Shown here one piece after another: positions 11,953-23,994 of a stretch of 64,000 nt of DNA. This DNA is from Xestospongia muta. Lineage: Eukaryota; Porifera; Demospongiae; Haplosclerida; Petrosiidae. The stretch is taken from assembly GCA_963693285.1 (NCBI GenBank), contig OY848919.1:13229639-13293638 (forward strand), written 5' to 3'. Position numbers and translations under genes: made by a program. The notes under the pieces were generated by a model, which was given only the letters and a program-made list of their open reading frames with translations, was not told the DNA's origin and made no database searches. Positions within the stretch are counted from its first letter, which is position 1. The number at the start of each line of letters is the position of its first letter.

Positions 11953-12075
11953 TGGTTTTGTCTTAATAGACCATACACATCACAGGTAATAGTTACTAGT
12001 TATATTACTAGTTATTATATCTATAGAAGATCAACAACACTAGTGCTCCAAAACCTTATCTATTTCTGACAACCA
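11953..12075 (+). pseudogene. MEREV exon 3/exon 4 fragment at the chimeric joint
   Basis: This matches exon 3 from GGTTTTGTCTT through intron 3 into exon 4 (AACACTAGTGCTCC). It abuts the GTPase-tail exon on one side and the 3' flank of the next LSGDK gene on the other. Confidence 0.75.
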
Positions 12076-12203
12076 TTATAATCAAGTAAGAAATTTATTT
12101 TATGATAATAAATAATTCACTAGTACTAGTAACAAGAGAGTACAGGATATATTCAGCATAATAGGAAATACAGCTAATTTAATAAATTGCAGCAATACCA
12201 TCA

Positions 12204-15200
12204 CTAAATATCAAACTCTATATATAAATTCAGCTTTTTGTTAATATTATCAGTCCATTCTTCAGCTATACTACTAGCTGCATCTTTGAGTGGACCTTCT
12301 CGTTTAACTAAACTCTGTAAAAATAACTGACAGTGTTTCACTAACTTCTGACCATCACGTATAATGTTCATGCCTGACTTGAATTCTCTCATCATGTCAT
12401 TAAAATTTGCTGCATCTTTGGTTGGTTCAGATATTAGACCATGAGAATACATGTCTACAGCAATTGATTTCATAGATGCCTTCAGCAAGTCATCCAAATC
12501 AGCATAATACTTAGTAAGAACATCTTGTATGATTTTTCTAACTTTGTTAACTTTATCACCAGATAACACTGGATCTTTGGAAGGAGCAGTAATCTGAACT
12601 TCAGCTACAATATATAAATTGTTATGTTAAAACTTGTATAATAATATTATACTTAATATTATATCAGAAAGAAGAGATCACCTATAATATAGTTAATGTT
12701 TATAATTATGTTCTAGCTAGATAGCTTGGTATCTAGCTAACTCAGTGATTGTACCTATGGTACTTTGTCTAAGGAATGACAATTAATGTAAAAACTACAG
12801 AAACAAGGTAGGATACACTAACTAATCCCTACATAGTAAGTTTGGCACTGCTAATTGTATTACATATATAGGGCTCAACTGTACATTCCTACTTTGTTTT
12901 TGTAGTTTTGGCATTGCATACCTACATGCCATTTTTCTTTAAAAACAGTGTCTATAGTCCCAGAAAAACACAATACTTTTAATTATCACTAGAGACTCTA
13001 AAACCCAACCCTTGAAACCTAAATGTATTAATTTTGCATTAAAGTATGGCTTTTTCTGATAGGACTTTAGCCACAGCATCTTTAAGATTATTTTTATCAT
13101 CTTTTTTATTGTTTTCTTGCATCTTACAAAGCATAAGTACTGTGAGAACATACATATAACATATATTAAAACATACGTGTAAATTATGACCAATTAAATT
13201 GCTGCATTTGAGGTTAATGAATTAATTTATCAAGGTATTAAATGCTTGTCTTTTTTTGCATGTGGTCATAACAGCAAGTTATATGGACGATTATAAGTGA
13301 ATTTATTATGTACATATTTAAAGTTTTAAACTAAGCTAACTTAGATCTCACAATTAAAATAAGAACAAAAAGATTATCAATGATGCAAATTATGCCAAAG
13401 ATCACCATTTAACAATTTTTGTCTTTGGTATACATAATTTAATTATTACATTCACAACACACATTAGCTATTAATAATAAATGATAATAAATATCACTTA
13501 CTTTGTGTAATTGAAGTACACTTAAAAGGTGATGTTATACTTGATGCTCCTTCTTTAAAAGAACATAACTATATATAATATAATAGATTACTACTTACCA
13601 TTTCTACTATTACCAAGAGATCGTATAACATATATCTTTGTGTTATCAGGTTTGATTCCTTTCACAGTTATACTATATTTTATTTCATTCACTGTATCAG
13701 GTCCATGTCCAGCAGACACAGTGATCAGTATAAAAGCATAAGATGGAGAATTTTGAGAACCAAACATGTCCACATCACATTTATATAATACCTATAAAAA
13801 TTATCTATCAATACATGTACATTTATAGTATTCTATATACCACTGGCTCTCGATGAGGATCAATATGCCATCCATTAAAAGGACGTTCTTGTTCTTTATT
13901 AAGAATTAATTCAATGTAACCATCATTATCTTCAAATGTGAAGAATAAGAGAACATCTCTTTCAACATCAGATGGAAGACACTTCTTTATATACTGTACA
14001 TATATTGTATTATAATATACAACTCTATTATTGTTTACTTACCTCTAGCAAAGCATTGAGATGTTTAGCAACCACAAAGTGCAATAACCATTTGGCCATG
14101 GTACTATGACTTTTAACCTCATATACTATCTGAGCTACATACCTGTTATCAGGAAATGGTTTGCTAACATCTACAGGAACATTTATTAATATTGTCAAAA
14201 CTATTAGTCTACCTTTTGTCTGGGACTGTTCACTAGGTAAAGTTGATGAGTGAAGTTGTGGACTATGTTCTAAACTAGATGTAGACATGTCTACAGAACT
14301 GGGCTCATTATCATCAGTTGATAAGGAAGGTGTCGATGACTTTTCTCTCTCTATGTCTCCAGCACCAGAATTTGTTACTTGTGAATTGCCTACAATAAGA
14401 AAATTCATGAAATGACATATTTTTAAATTTAGTATACCTTCTGCTGGACTGACTTCATTTCTATACTCTTGAGCATCTTCAGAGGGTAATTCATCATCAG
14501 AAGATGATTCACTGCTTGTAGGATATCCCAGCAACCTCTTGATAAATTTGATAATTGCCCATGAGGAAAACTGTGAAAGACAAATGCTACCATATTGATC
14601 ACCAGTGTGGAACTGTCCTCCTTCTTCAAGATTGAACTGATAAGGGAGTCCAGTATTAACAGAAGCTGTAGCAAAACTCAGATAACTGGTATGATCTTGA
14701 GTGACTAGATCTGCACAGTGTTGTATCTCTAATTTAACTTGTTTGAGAAGTGGTTTAGACACAGATATGCTATATACAGCACTAATTAATTCTGTGTCTT
14801 CAGGTAATTGAAACTGTCCACCAACTAGTGCTCTCACAGCAACTTCACAGGTGTCTGTTGGAGATAAAGTGCCTTCAAGAACAGTAATTCTCAATCCATA
14901 TTGTTCCCAGTTGAAGAACTGAGCAGAATCTCCTTGAATTAGGAACATCTCCTCTCCTCCAATACACACACCTTTGAGAGTATCTATAAAGACTCAATAT
15001 AAAGAGGATCAGTTATAAAATAGCAGTACCATCTGATGGGAAGAGATAATTAAATTGAACTGCCATATCCTGTTTATCTACTGACAGTTCCATTGATTCT
15101 GTTTGTACAGTTACACTTATCCTTGTAACTTGAAATGATTCTGTTCAATAAATATATAAAAAATGATAATTATGATGACACATACAAACACGTCTGATAA

Positions 15201-16287
15201 AACAAAATTGAAATTACATCATATATAGATATAGTATAATATATAATGTACCTATCAGTTTTTCTAATTCTTTTGTTTTCATTTTGCTCGTTTTTCTCTC
15301 AGTTTCCAGTATTTGCTGTAAAGTTTCTACAACTAAACAATTACACATAATTACAAACAGTCGTAGTCCTATTCACTAATTAATTCTAGTTACTTTATAC
15401 TCTTAGTATTAACTAACCTACTGAAAATATGGTTAAAGAAGAGTACTATATAATGCTTGCTAAAAAGGCTATCATATTATATATATCAATCACATAATGA
15501 AATAGTAAAAGCAGCTATTATATTCAATGAGGAAATAATTAATAATAACACTATACAATGTGATAGGTACATATATAGTCATATACTTGTTAGTATCTCC
15601 TTTACAGAACACTAAGTTATATATAACTATAATGTATAGTATGTAGGTTACCTGATTTATTATTGGATTTGGTAGAGATCTGTTCACTAGTGTCAATAAG
15701 AATACTCTCCTTCTCTTGTAGAGCATGTAAATCTGACAATAAAAGATGACATATGAAATAATGCCTTGACCAACTGATAAATCAGAATTGAAGTTGACAC
15801 TATCATATACAACATACCAGAAATGACCTCTTTCTTGCCAAGACAAAGTAAAGCATCTTCAAGTTGTGTCAATGTACCTCCTTTTAGAGACCATTCCTCT
15901 AACAAGTACTTCATTTGCTCAGTAGAATCTCCTTTATTTCTGATATCAGTCAGTACAGACTGATCTATATTAAGTTGTAGACCAAGTTGTTCCCAATACT
16001 CTTGTATTGGTTGTAGAATAACAGATAATGTGGGAAGATAACTGGAAATATCTGATATAATATACTTATGGTAAATAAAGTATACTGAATTATAATATTT
16101 CAACCTGTAGTCTTTAAGAGCTGTTGCTTATATTCTTGGAGTTTTGTTTGAAGTGTTGTTATGATCTCTTGACTCTCTTCCTTTTCTTTAGTAACAGACT
16201 GTAGTTTATGAGTAAGTTGAGCTATATGGCTATCTTTTTCTTGTTTTGTACTATGTAAGTCATGATCATCACTAGTAGAAACAGTAG
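12204..16287 (-). CDS. coiled coil - DD - ZU5 - UPA-like - LSGDK protein
   Basis: Exons: 16105..16287 (coiled coil), 15818..16051 (death domain: WEQLGLQLNIDQSVL, LLEEWSLKGGT), 15652..15732, 15252..15332 (coiled coil), 15030..15140, 14438..14983 (ZU5-like: GGEEMFLIQGDSAQF, GTLSPTDTCEVAVRALVGG), 14213..14389 (Ser/Thr linker), 14043..14170, 13841..13993 and 13599..13791 (UPA-like: WLLHFVVAKHLNALLE), 13502..13552, and 12204..12604 (LSGDK, with stop). ZU5-UPA pairing is known from UNC5, PIDD and ankyrin; here the usual C-terminal DD is replaced by LSGDK and a DD sits upstream. No initiating ATG exon was found, so the gene is either 5'-truncated or joined to the gene upstream. All listed exons are open and splice consistently. 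Confidence 0.65.
12785..12918. mobile_element. short MITE-like inverted repeat (copy 1)
   Basis: The ends are related inverse copies of GCCAAAAACTACAGAAAC. A second copy with clearer ends lies at 24557-24695, at the equivalent position in a paralogous intron. It has no coding capacity. The pair may descend from one insertion before duplication. Confidence 0.55.
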
Positions 16288-16455
16288 CTATAATCAATGA
16301 GAAAGTAAATAATTATAAGTATAGTCTTTGGTAGAAAAGTAGCTGTAGTTTAAAATATAAAAGACTAAATGATTAGTCTCATCCCAACATAAGTACTGTG
16401 AGAACCTACATATAACATACATTAAACATACATGTAAATTATGACCAATAAATTG

Positions 16456-19400
16456 CTACATTTGAGGTTGATGACGGCCTTTATTTCTTATAACAGGTAA
16501 CATGTGACTAGCATTACCTTGTAAAACATATGATTCAATTTCTTGGCTAACTTGAGTCTGTCCAATGACTTTGCTCCTTACAGCAGTAATGATACTATAC
16601 CAAGTCACTTCTACACATTGATTAATCCAGCATTGTAATACTTTAGACAGCTTGTTGGCATTTGATAGACTTTGTTGTTGTAGACCTTCAAGTTCTTCAT
16701 TAGGAATTTTCAGTGCTACTCCTATTTCATACCACATTTGTTCAATACCAGCTAATAGGTTAAGAAGTGCATGTCTATCTGGTACTGAGTCAAGTGCATG
16801 ACCTATATGGACAATGATAGTGAACTCATTGTATACATTGTTTTAACTAAGCTAATTTAGATCTCCCAATACAAATAACAATATAATTATCCTATTTAAA
16901 TTGATTTTGTTAATGGAAGCTAAATGCAGTAAAAGTACTTTTAAAAGCTAATACTATACTTGATGTTCCTTCTTAAAATAAAGATGACTATATATAATAC
17001 AATCGATTACTTACCATTTCTAATATATCGTATAATATTTATCTTCCTGTTATCAGATTTGATTCCTGTTAATGGTACACTATATTTTATTACATCCACT
17101 GTATCAGATTCATGTCTAGCAGACACTGTGATCAGTATAGAAGGACAAGATGGAGGATCATTAGAACCAAACATGTCCACATCACTTTGATATAATACCT
17201 GTAAAATTATTTATCAACATATGTACATCTATAGTATCCTACATACCACTGGTTCTTGGTGAGGGTAGATATTCCATCCATTAAAAGGATACTCTTGTTT
17301 TTCATTAAGGATTAATTCAATGTAACCATCATTATTTTCAAATGTAAAGGATAAGCGAGCGTCTTTCTCAATATCAGATGGAAGAGAATTCTTTATATAC
17401 TATATATATGTATTTTATTATAATATACAATTCTATTAATGTTTTACTTACCTCTAGCAAAGCATTGAGATGTTTAGCAACCACAAAATGCATTAACCAT
17501 TTGGTACCATGACATTTAACCTCATATACTATCTGAGCTACATATTTGTTACAAGGAGATGAATTGCTAACAGGAGACACATCTACAGAGGAATATATGT
17601 ATCAATATTAATAAAACTATTAGTCTACCTTTTGTCTGGGACTGTTCACTAGGTAGAGTTGATGAGTGAGGAAATCGTGGACTATGTTCTAAACTAGATG
17701 TGGATATGTCTACAGAACTGGGCTTATTATCAGTTGATGAAAATGGTGTCAATGACTTTGTTCTGTCTATTATGGTTCCAATATCAGAACTCATTACTGA
17801 ATTGTCTACAATGAGAAGATTTGTTGTAAAGTTTCTAAAACTAAACAATTACACATAATTACAAATATTTGTAGTGTTATCCATTAACTACACAGTCATT
17901 AGTATCATATGTACTGTATAGTCAGAAAACCTGGTGGATTGGCATATTTGTGCATGTACCATCAAATTTAATACCAATGTTAATTTATGTTTAGTGGGTG
18001 GAGTTTACTTTGACATTGCAAAAGAGAACACCAAAACAGGAATGGCTTTATTCAAATATTTTTCAAAAGAATCATTGTCTACATACCTAGGGACTAACAG
18101 AAGAGCAGGTCAATTGTGCAATTGTAGAGTGAAGTACAGCCAAATTTTACTTTTAATTTTCAAGATTATCATTCAATCTGTCAAATATAATTCCTGCCAA
18201 CTTTTCTGGCTATACAGTATAATGTTTCTACCAATGAAGCAATTGCAACTATATATATTATATATTAGTGGAACCATAAATGTCTTTAATAACAAATGAA
18301 TCAAGTTTTATGAAATATATATTAATCATTTACTCACTGTTAGTTGATGTCTCAGTGACATCAGTAGATATATCCTTTGTCTTCTTTGTTTCCTGTGAGC
18401 CTTATAAAATAATGATTAAACATCTTATCATGTTAGCTTTAATTTATACTATAGCTAAGTAATTAAATACTATGAATTTAATGAATACAAAGCATAAAAA
18501 ATGGTTGAAGAGGCTATCATATTGTATATATCAATCACATGATGAAATAGTAGCAGCAGCTATTATATTCAATGAGGAAATAATTAGTAATAACACTATA
18601 CAATGTGATAGGTACATATATAGTCATGTACTTGTTAGTATCTCCTTTACAGAACACTGACTTATATATAACTATAATGTATAGTATGTAGGTTACCTGA
18701 TTTATCATTGGATTTGGTAGAGATCTGTTCACTAGTGTCAATAAGAATACTCTCCTTCTCTTGTAGAGCATGTAAATCTGACAATAAAAGATGACAAGAG
18801 AAATAATGCCTTGTTTAAGTAATAAATCAGAATTTAAGTTGACAGTTATATATAACATACCAGGAATGACTTCTTTCTTGCCAAGATAAAGTAAAGCCTC
18901 CTCAAGTTGTGTCAATGTACCTCCTTTTAGAGACCATTCCTCTAACAAGTACTTCACTTGATCAGTAGAATATCTTTTATTTCTGATATCAGTCAGTACA
19001 GACTGATCTATATTAAGTTGTAGACCAAGTTGTTCCCAATCCTCTTGTACTGGTTGTAGAATAACAGCCAGTGTGGGAAGATAACTGGAAGTATCTGAAG
19101 TAATATATCATAAATAAAATACTTAATTGTTGCAATTTCAACCTTTAGTCTTTAGGAGCTGTTGCTTATATTCTTGGAGTTTTGTTTGAAGTGTTGTTAT
19201 GATCTCTTGACTCTCTTCCTTTTCTCTAGTAACAGACTGTAGTTTACGAGTAAGAAGAGCTATATGTCTATCTTTCTTTTGTTTTGTACCATAGAGGTAA
19301 TGATCATCACTAGTAGAAGCAGTAACTATAATTAATGAGAAAATAAATAGTAATAAAAATAGTCTTTTGTATAAAAGTAGCTGTAGTACAGATAAATAAG

Positions 19401-21955
19401 TACAAGACTAAATGATTAGTCTCATTTTCAGCTTTTTTTGCTATAAGCATGACCAGCTGGAGACAAGATTACTAAACTGTATTCTCATCAATTTTATTGA
19501 TAATTATGGCATTTCAAAAAGTGGTTGTTTGAGTGAGTTGCAGAAACTGCTAGTTTTGTTTTGAAGTGCTCAAAATTATATATTAGGTCTACAAAAGGAA
19601 ATAGCTCTATAAAATTAATTGTGTTGTAGCATCTGTGAAAATAATTGCTAAAATCATTTAATTTTTTGAGTTTTCAATGGCTACAAAAGAAAAAGTAGAG
19701 ACAAAAAGGCCTTTCTTTAATTTCTATTGTAATTTTTAGAAACATTGCTTTGACCTGTAAATCAGTCATCACTTATGCAGAAAGAAAGTTTGTCAATTGT
19801 CAAGTATTGAGACTGCAATATTATATTACAATGATTTTGCAATATCAATATATTTCATTGGACAATCAAATACATAGGAATTGTTAATGCTATTACTATT
19901 TTTTGCAATTATAACATGATTCAATTAAGTAAGTAAATAGTACATACCTGTTTCAATTGGCTTTTCCATTACAAAATAGAGTTTCTTTTTAATACTAGGA
20001 CTAAAAGTCTCACAAAGTTTCTGGTGTTGTTCAGATAATACAAGCTGCTGTAGTGTAGTATGTTCAGTTAGTGCAGTACTGATTTTCCTAATATCATCCT
20101 CATTCAGTGAAGTATTGCGGAGATATAGTATTTCTAATGATGTACTTGTTTTTATTAGTTTAACTATTGGATTGGTACTAGCTGAAGTGATCCCAAGATT
20201 ATTGCTGAGAGCTAACATAGTCAATGTTTGATTTTTAGCAACCCCTTCACAGATATATTGAACACCTTTATCAGTGATATCACAGTTGGAGAGATCTAGT
20301 GCTTTCAATGTCTTGTTATTACTTATTACATTAGACAAGTAGATTACATCATCATCTGTGATTGGAACATTCCACAGAAATAATCCCTCAAGTGAAGTGT
20401 CAGTATGTGCTAGAGCATAACTAACTTGTTTGATACTACCAGTAGGGAGAGAGGAGGAGATAAATAATAGTTTCTTTACTTTAGTAAATTTTGTTGACAA
20501 CGTTGATATACATCTTTCATCCAGTGTAGTGTCCTCTATATAAAGTTCCCTCACTGCAAACTGATCAAGATTGTCTATAAGTACTTGGGCACTTTCAGTA
20601 GTTGATGATCGGAGTTCAATACGCCATAATGATTCTTCTCTTATCATTTTTTCTCGTTTTAATCTACTCACAATATTTTCACATTGTTCAATAGTTGGTG
20701 AAATGACTAGGACACTATTGTCATCATGTCTCCAATGAACACTTGCAGTGTCTCCTGTTTAAAGCAAAGTTAGTAATACAGTTGTAGTTAAATATATACA
20801 TAAAGGACATACAGGTTTACTTAGTGTTCACAAGTCTGCTGATTATATATATATACAGATCATTGGAAGAGTCAAATTCATTATATCTCTGACTATAAAG
20901 TAGATCTTCAGTTTTCCAAAGCTAGCTATTTCCTTTAACATATTTACTACAATGAACTATATATCATTCTGTTTTATTAATAAATTTCAATTCAAATATT
21001 GCTGTGCATTTTAAAAATCCTTAAAAAGGCATGCACATGAATAACTGTTTTCACCTTAATATATCTAGGTTTACATCTGGTTCATACTCACCAAAAAGTA
21101 TGAAGGTGCAAACAATATACAATAAAATGGACGTACAGAATTAAGTATAGAATTGTCTATAGTCTCCTTTCCATTGTATATCAGACAGAATGAAAAACAA
21201 TTCAATGTAGCATGCAAGATATATATAATTGTATAGTACACATCATAGACAATACATGTACCTAATATCTTAAGATTACTAAACATGTTATTGTCATTTT
21301 TATTAGCTTACGTTTCAATCCATATTTAAATGATATTTTGTTAGCCATATCTCCAAATGCTTTCTGTAATAAACCATGTATGTCATTGAGAGTGAGGTCA
21401 TCTGTTCGTTGCCATTCAAGTACAAACATGATTGATTCATATTTGAAAGAAGTTGAGACTGACGTTACATCCAATACATTGCCTTTAAACTCCACACAAA
21501 TCTTATCAACTGATGATTTGTAGGTTGTGATATGAGGTCTGGCATTTTCAATGTTATAATGATCAACTATTTTCTCCAAGCAGGCAATATTAGTTACAGT
21601 ACACTTCTCTTTTATTGTTAACTCCATAACATCATCAAATGATTCAGCTTTAGACAATCGAGGTTTTAGCTTTTCGAAACATCTTCCAAGAAACGTTTTG
21701 AATTCTTCAAGTGAAGGGATGCCCCCAGCAATAAGAGGTACAATAGTATGAGTAAGTTCTCTAAATATTTCTTTGATTTGATCAAAATAGTCCTTATAAT
21801 TAGGAGGTAGATGAAACTTTATTTCACTATCTAAAAAGTGATAAATATTACACTGTAATAAGAATTATAACAATGCGTATTTTACCTAGCTTTTCTTTCG
21901 ACTCAGTTGAAGTTAGCAGCGCATTAACTTCAACAGAGTTTTCTTTTTCTGCCAT
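16456..21955 (-). CDS. X - LRR - coiled coil - DD - UPA-like - DD protein
   Basis: Exons: 21886..21955 (starts MAEKENSVEVNALL), 21312..21830 (X domain: SFDDVME, FVLEWQRTDD), 19948..20754 (leucine-rich repeats: LKALDLSNCDIT, LTMLALSNN, LEILYLRNTSL), 19143..19325 (coiled coil), 18861..19094 (DD), 18697..18777, 18338..18400, 17629..17805, 17452..17582, 17247..17399 and 17015..17198 (UPA-like), about 16962..16971, and 16456..16802 (second DD: LLAGIEQMWYEIGVALK, WINQ). The ZU5 exon present in the neighbour is missing between 18338 and 17805. The penultimate exon is uncertain: its usual donor is lost, and an earlier GTATAG donor would keep frame into the last DD; otherwise the protein ends at 16910. 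The LRRs would be the sensing part and the DDs the adaptor contacts (inference). It has its own palindrome promoter. Confidence 0.65.
19326..19947. other. 622-bp intron, no gene seen
   Basis: Part of it (around 19440-19600) is alignable with 30900-31060, upstream of the same coiled-coil exon in the paralogue, so it was duplicated with that exon. No open frame or RNA signature was recognised. Confidence 0.5.
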
Positions 21956-22060
21956 AGCACACAGACAAAGAAAGGGTGGGGCTCTGCAATCTGCGCATGC
22001 TCATAAGGTTAAATTAGGGTGGAGCTCATTTGCAGATTTGTACATTTCATGACTTCTCTC
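21956..22060. promoter_or_regulatory. palindrome promoter of the LRR gene
   Basis: CTGCGCATGCTCA is at 21991-22003, followed by TTAGGGTGGAGCTCATTTGCAG, as at the head-to-head promoters. The plus-strand partner start is gone: after GCAGATTTG the sequence jumps to sequence normally found downstream of MEREV exon 4. Confidence 0.6.
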
Positions 22061-22074
22061 TCACATATATAGTG

Positions 22075-22290
22075 TTCATACTACTTGATACTAATATATA
22101 ATACATGTTAATAGTAACTATGATATGTGATAATATATAATGATTGATATGTTAACACTTAACATCATTTCTAGTTAACACTCTCTCTGTAGACCACACC
22201 TACATCCTCTTGTAAAAACCCTCTCTATTTCCGTCCACTCCAGCTCCTTTATTAGGTTTACATCCACTTATATCACACACTAACCACATA
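22075..22290 (+). pseudogene. MEREV remnant (region after exon 4 and exon 5)
   Basis: It matches the intron after exon 4 and the Pro-rich exon 5 (acceptor then ACCACACCTACATCC). Exons 1-4 are deleted and the exon carries small indels relative to other copies. Confidence 0.6.
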
Positions 22291-22399
22291 TCACTAAGTA
22301 TATCAACAGGGTGTCTTAGTCCTCAGGATATCAGTTGATGTACTTAGTGAGAGATGTAGTTATATTAATACCAGAGGTGCTTACAGTACATGTACAAAT

Positions 22400-23340
22400 T
22401 TGTACTTTTAATGAACATAAAGAACACATACAAAGTATAATATACATCGGTGACTTTGTAACTACTTGTTAATTTACATTTTATGTACAACTTTAACTTG
22501 TCATCCATAACCTAATACAATATTGATTTCAACAATTGGATAGTGTCGATGATGTTTGTTTATTTTAATGAATATAATAAAACTATAAACACATCATTAC
22601 TGTGCAAAGTAAGTATATAAATATACTTTACTTCCATACACAGGAATGTAACATCTCATGAATACTAAGTTATAGTTATCCCAAAACTGAGTCATATGAA
22701 TTATTTTATTAACACTAGTAACAGATTACTTTATAGGAATGTTTACTAAATATAGTACACTATATGATAAATCATATAATTATATTTCTGTGTTTAAAAT
22801 ATACCTTATTGTGTGACTTACCATTATTCTCATGTTAATACAATCTTTCAGTTAACTTTTATTATTCAAAAGTTATTCAGAGAAAATGAAAATGACAAGA
22901 GACAATTGTTCACATTTTATGAGACATTCTATTTTGTCAACATGATCTGTTTTGTTACAGTCAAATATTAATAAAATTATTTTCTTCATAACTACTTATT
23001 CACAGATGATATTTTAACTTGTTACTCATTAACAATATAGAATACAGTCAGTGATGTTTATTATATGAGTACAACAATATTCTGTTGCTAGGATACATGA
23101 ACATATAATTATTATACACTGTTAGAAGTGTAACAGAATATCATATGTTATAGTAACACCTCAGTAATAATGTAATATGATCTGACTATTTACTTCACAC
23201 ACATGTGACTGATTGTCATAGTTGTAACACAACCATATAAATATACTTTACCTCCATGTATGAAATGAATGTAACACTCTATGAATATTAGTTAAAACTG
23301 AGCAATAACATTAATGGTTTCATTAACACTAGTGTCAAAG
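22400..23340. repeat. non-coding dispersed repeat, about 0.9 kb
   Basis: Sequence containing CAACAATTGGATAGTGTC and TTTATTTTAATGAATATA recurs near 60940, 62360 and 63470. Here, as at 63660, it leads directly into MEREV intron 2 and exon 3, suggesting it was an expanded part of that locus. No coding frame was seen. Confidence 0.65.
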
Positions 23341-23690
23341 GAATAATACAACTTATATCAGACATTAACAATAATGTTGAATCAAGTACTCAAGTATGTC
23401 ATACTTGTAATTCTCTCTCTCCTATCATTGTTGTCTCTGTAGTAATCCTCATGTTGAAATACAACATCAAGAACTGTTAACTATATATCAATGGTTTTGT
23501 CTTAATAGACCATACACATCACAGGTAATAGTTACTAGTTATATTACTAGTTATTATATCTATAGAAGATCAACAACACTAGTGCTCCAAAACCTCAACT
23601 ATTTCTGACGGTCTTGTACACAAAGAGGAAGAGAAGGGGCTAGTAGACTTCAAATTGCTCCAGCTGCTCTTGGCTATGTAAGTAGTATGC
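23341..23690 (+). pseudogene. MEREV fragment (intron 2, exons 3 and 4)
   Basis: Exon 3 (after the TCTCTGTAG acceptor) and exon 4 are recognisable; exon 4 contains small deletions relative to other copies. The donor after GGCTAT reads gtaagt, supporting that site as the true exon 4 end in the family. Confidence 0.65.
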
Positions 23691-23994
23691 ATGTATACAA
23701 ATCATTCATTAGGTAAAGGAATTATATCAGAATATAAGGATAAAAATAGCTATACTGGTGCATTCTGTTTATGCAAAACAAAAATTATTTGCATAAGATA
23801 TAAGTAATGAAACACAAACAACACAATGACAGTATAGACTATAGTATATAACCTTATTAATTTAAGGTACAAGATATAAATATACTTAACAATTTGACAA
23901 TAACAACTAATCATTAACATAATACTTGAAAAATATGTACAACTGTTTGTTAGTGAAATGAAATGATGAAGTCTTTTCTTTTTTATACTATAAT

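Noticed and set aside
15490..15846. Hydrophobic 118-codon minus-strand ORF
   Set aside because: It reads through an intron from the DD exon into the next small exon; splice sites and the paralogue at 18697-19094 give a different frame.
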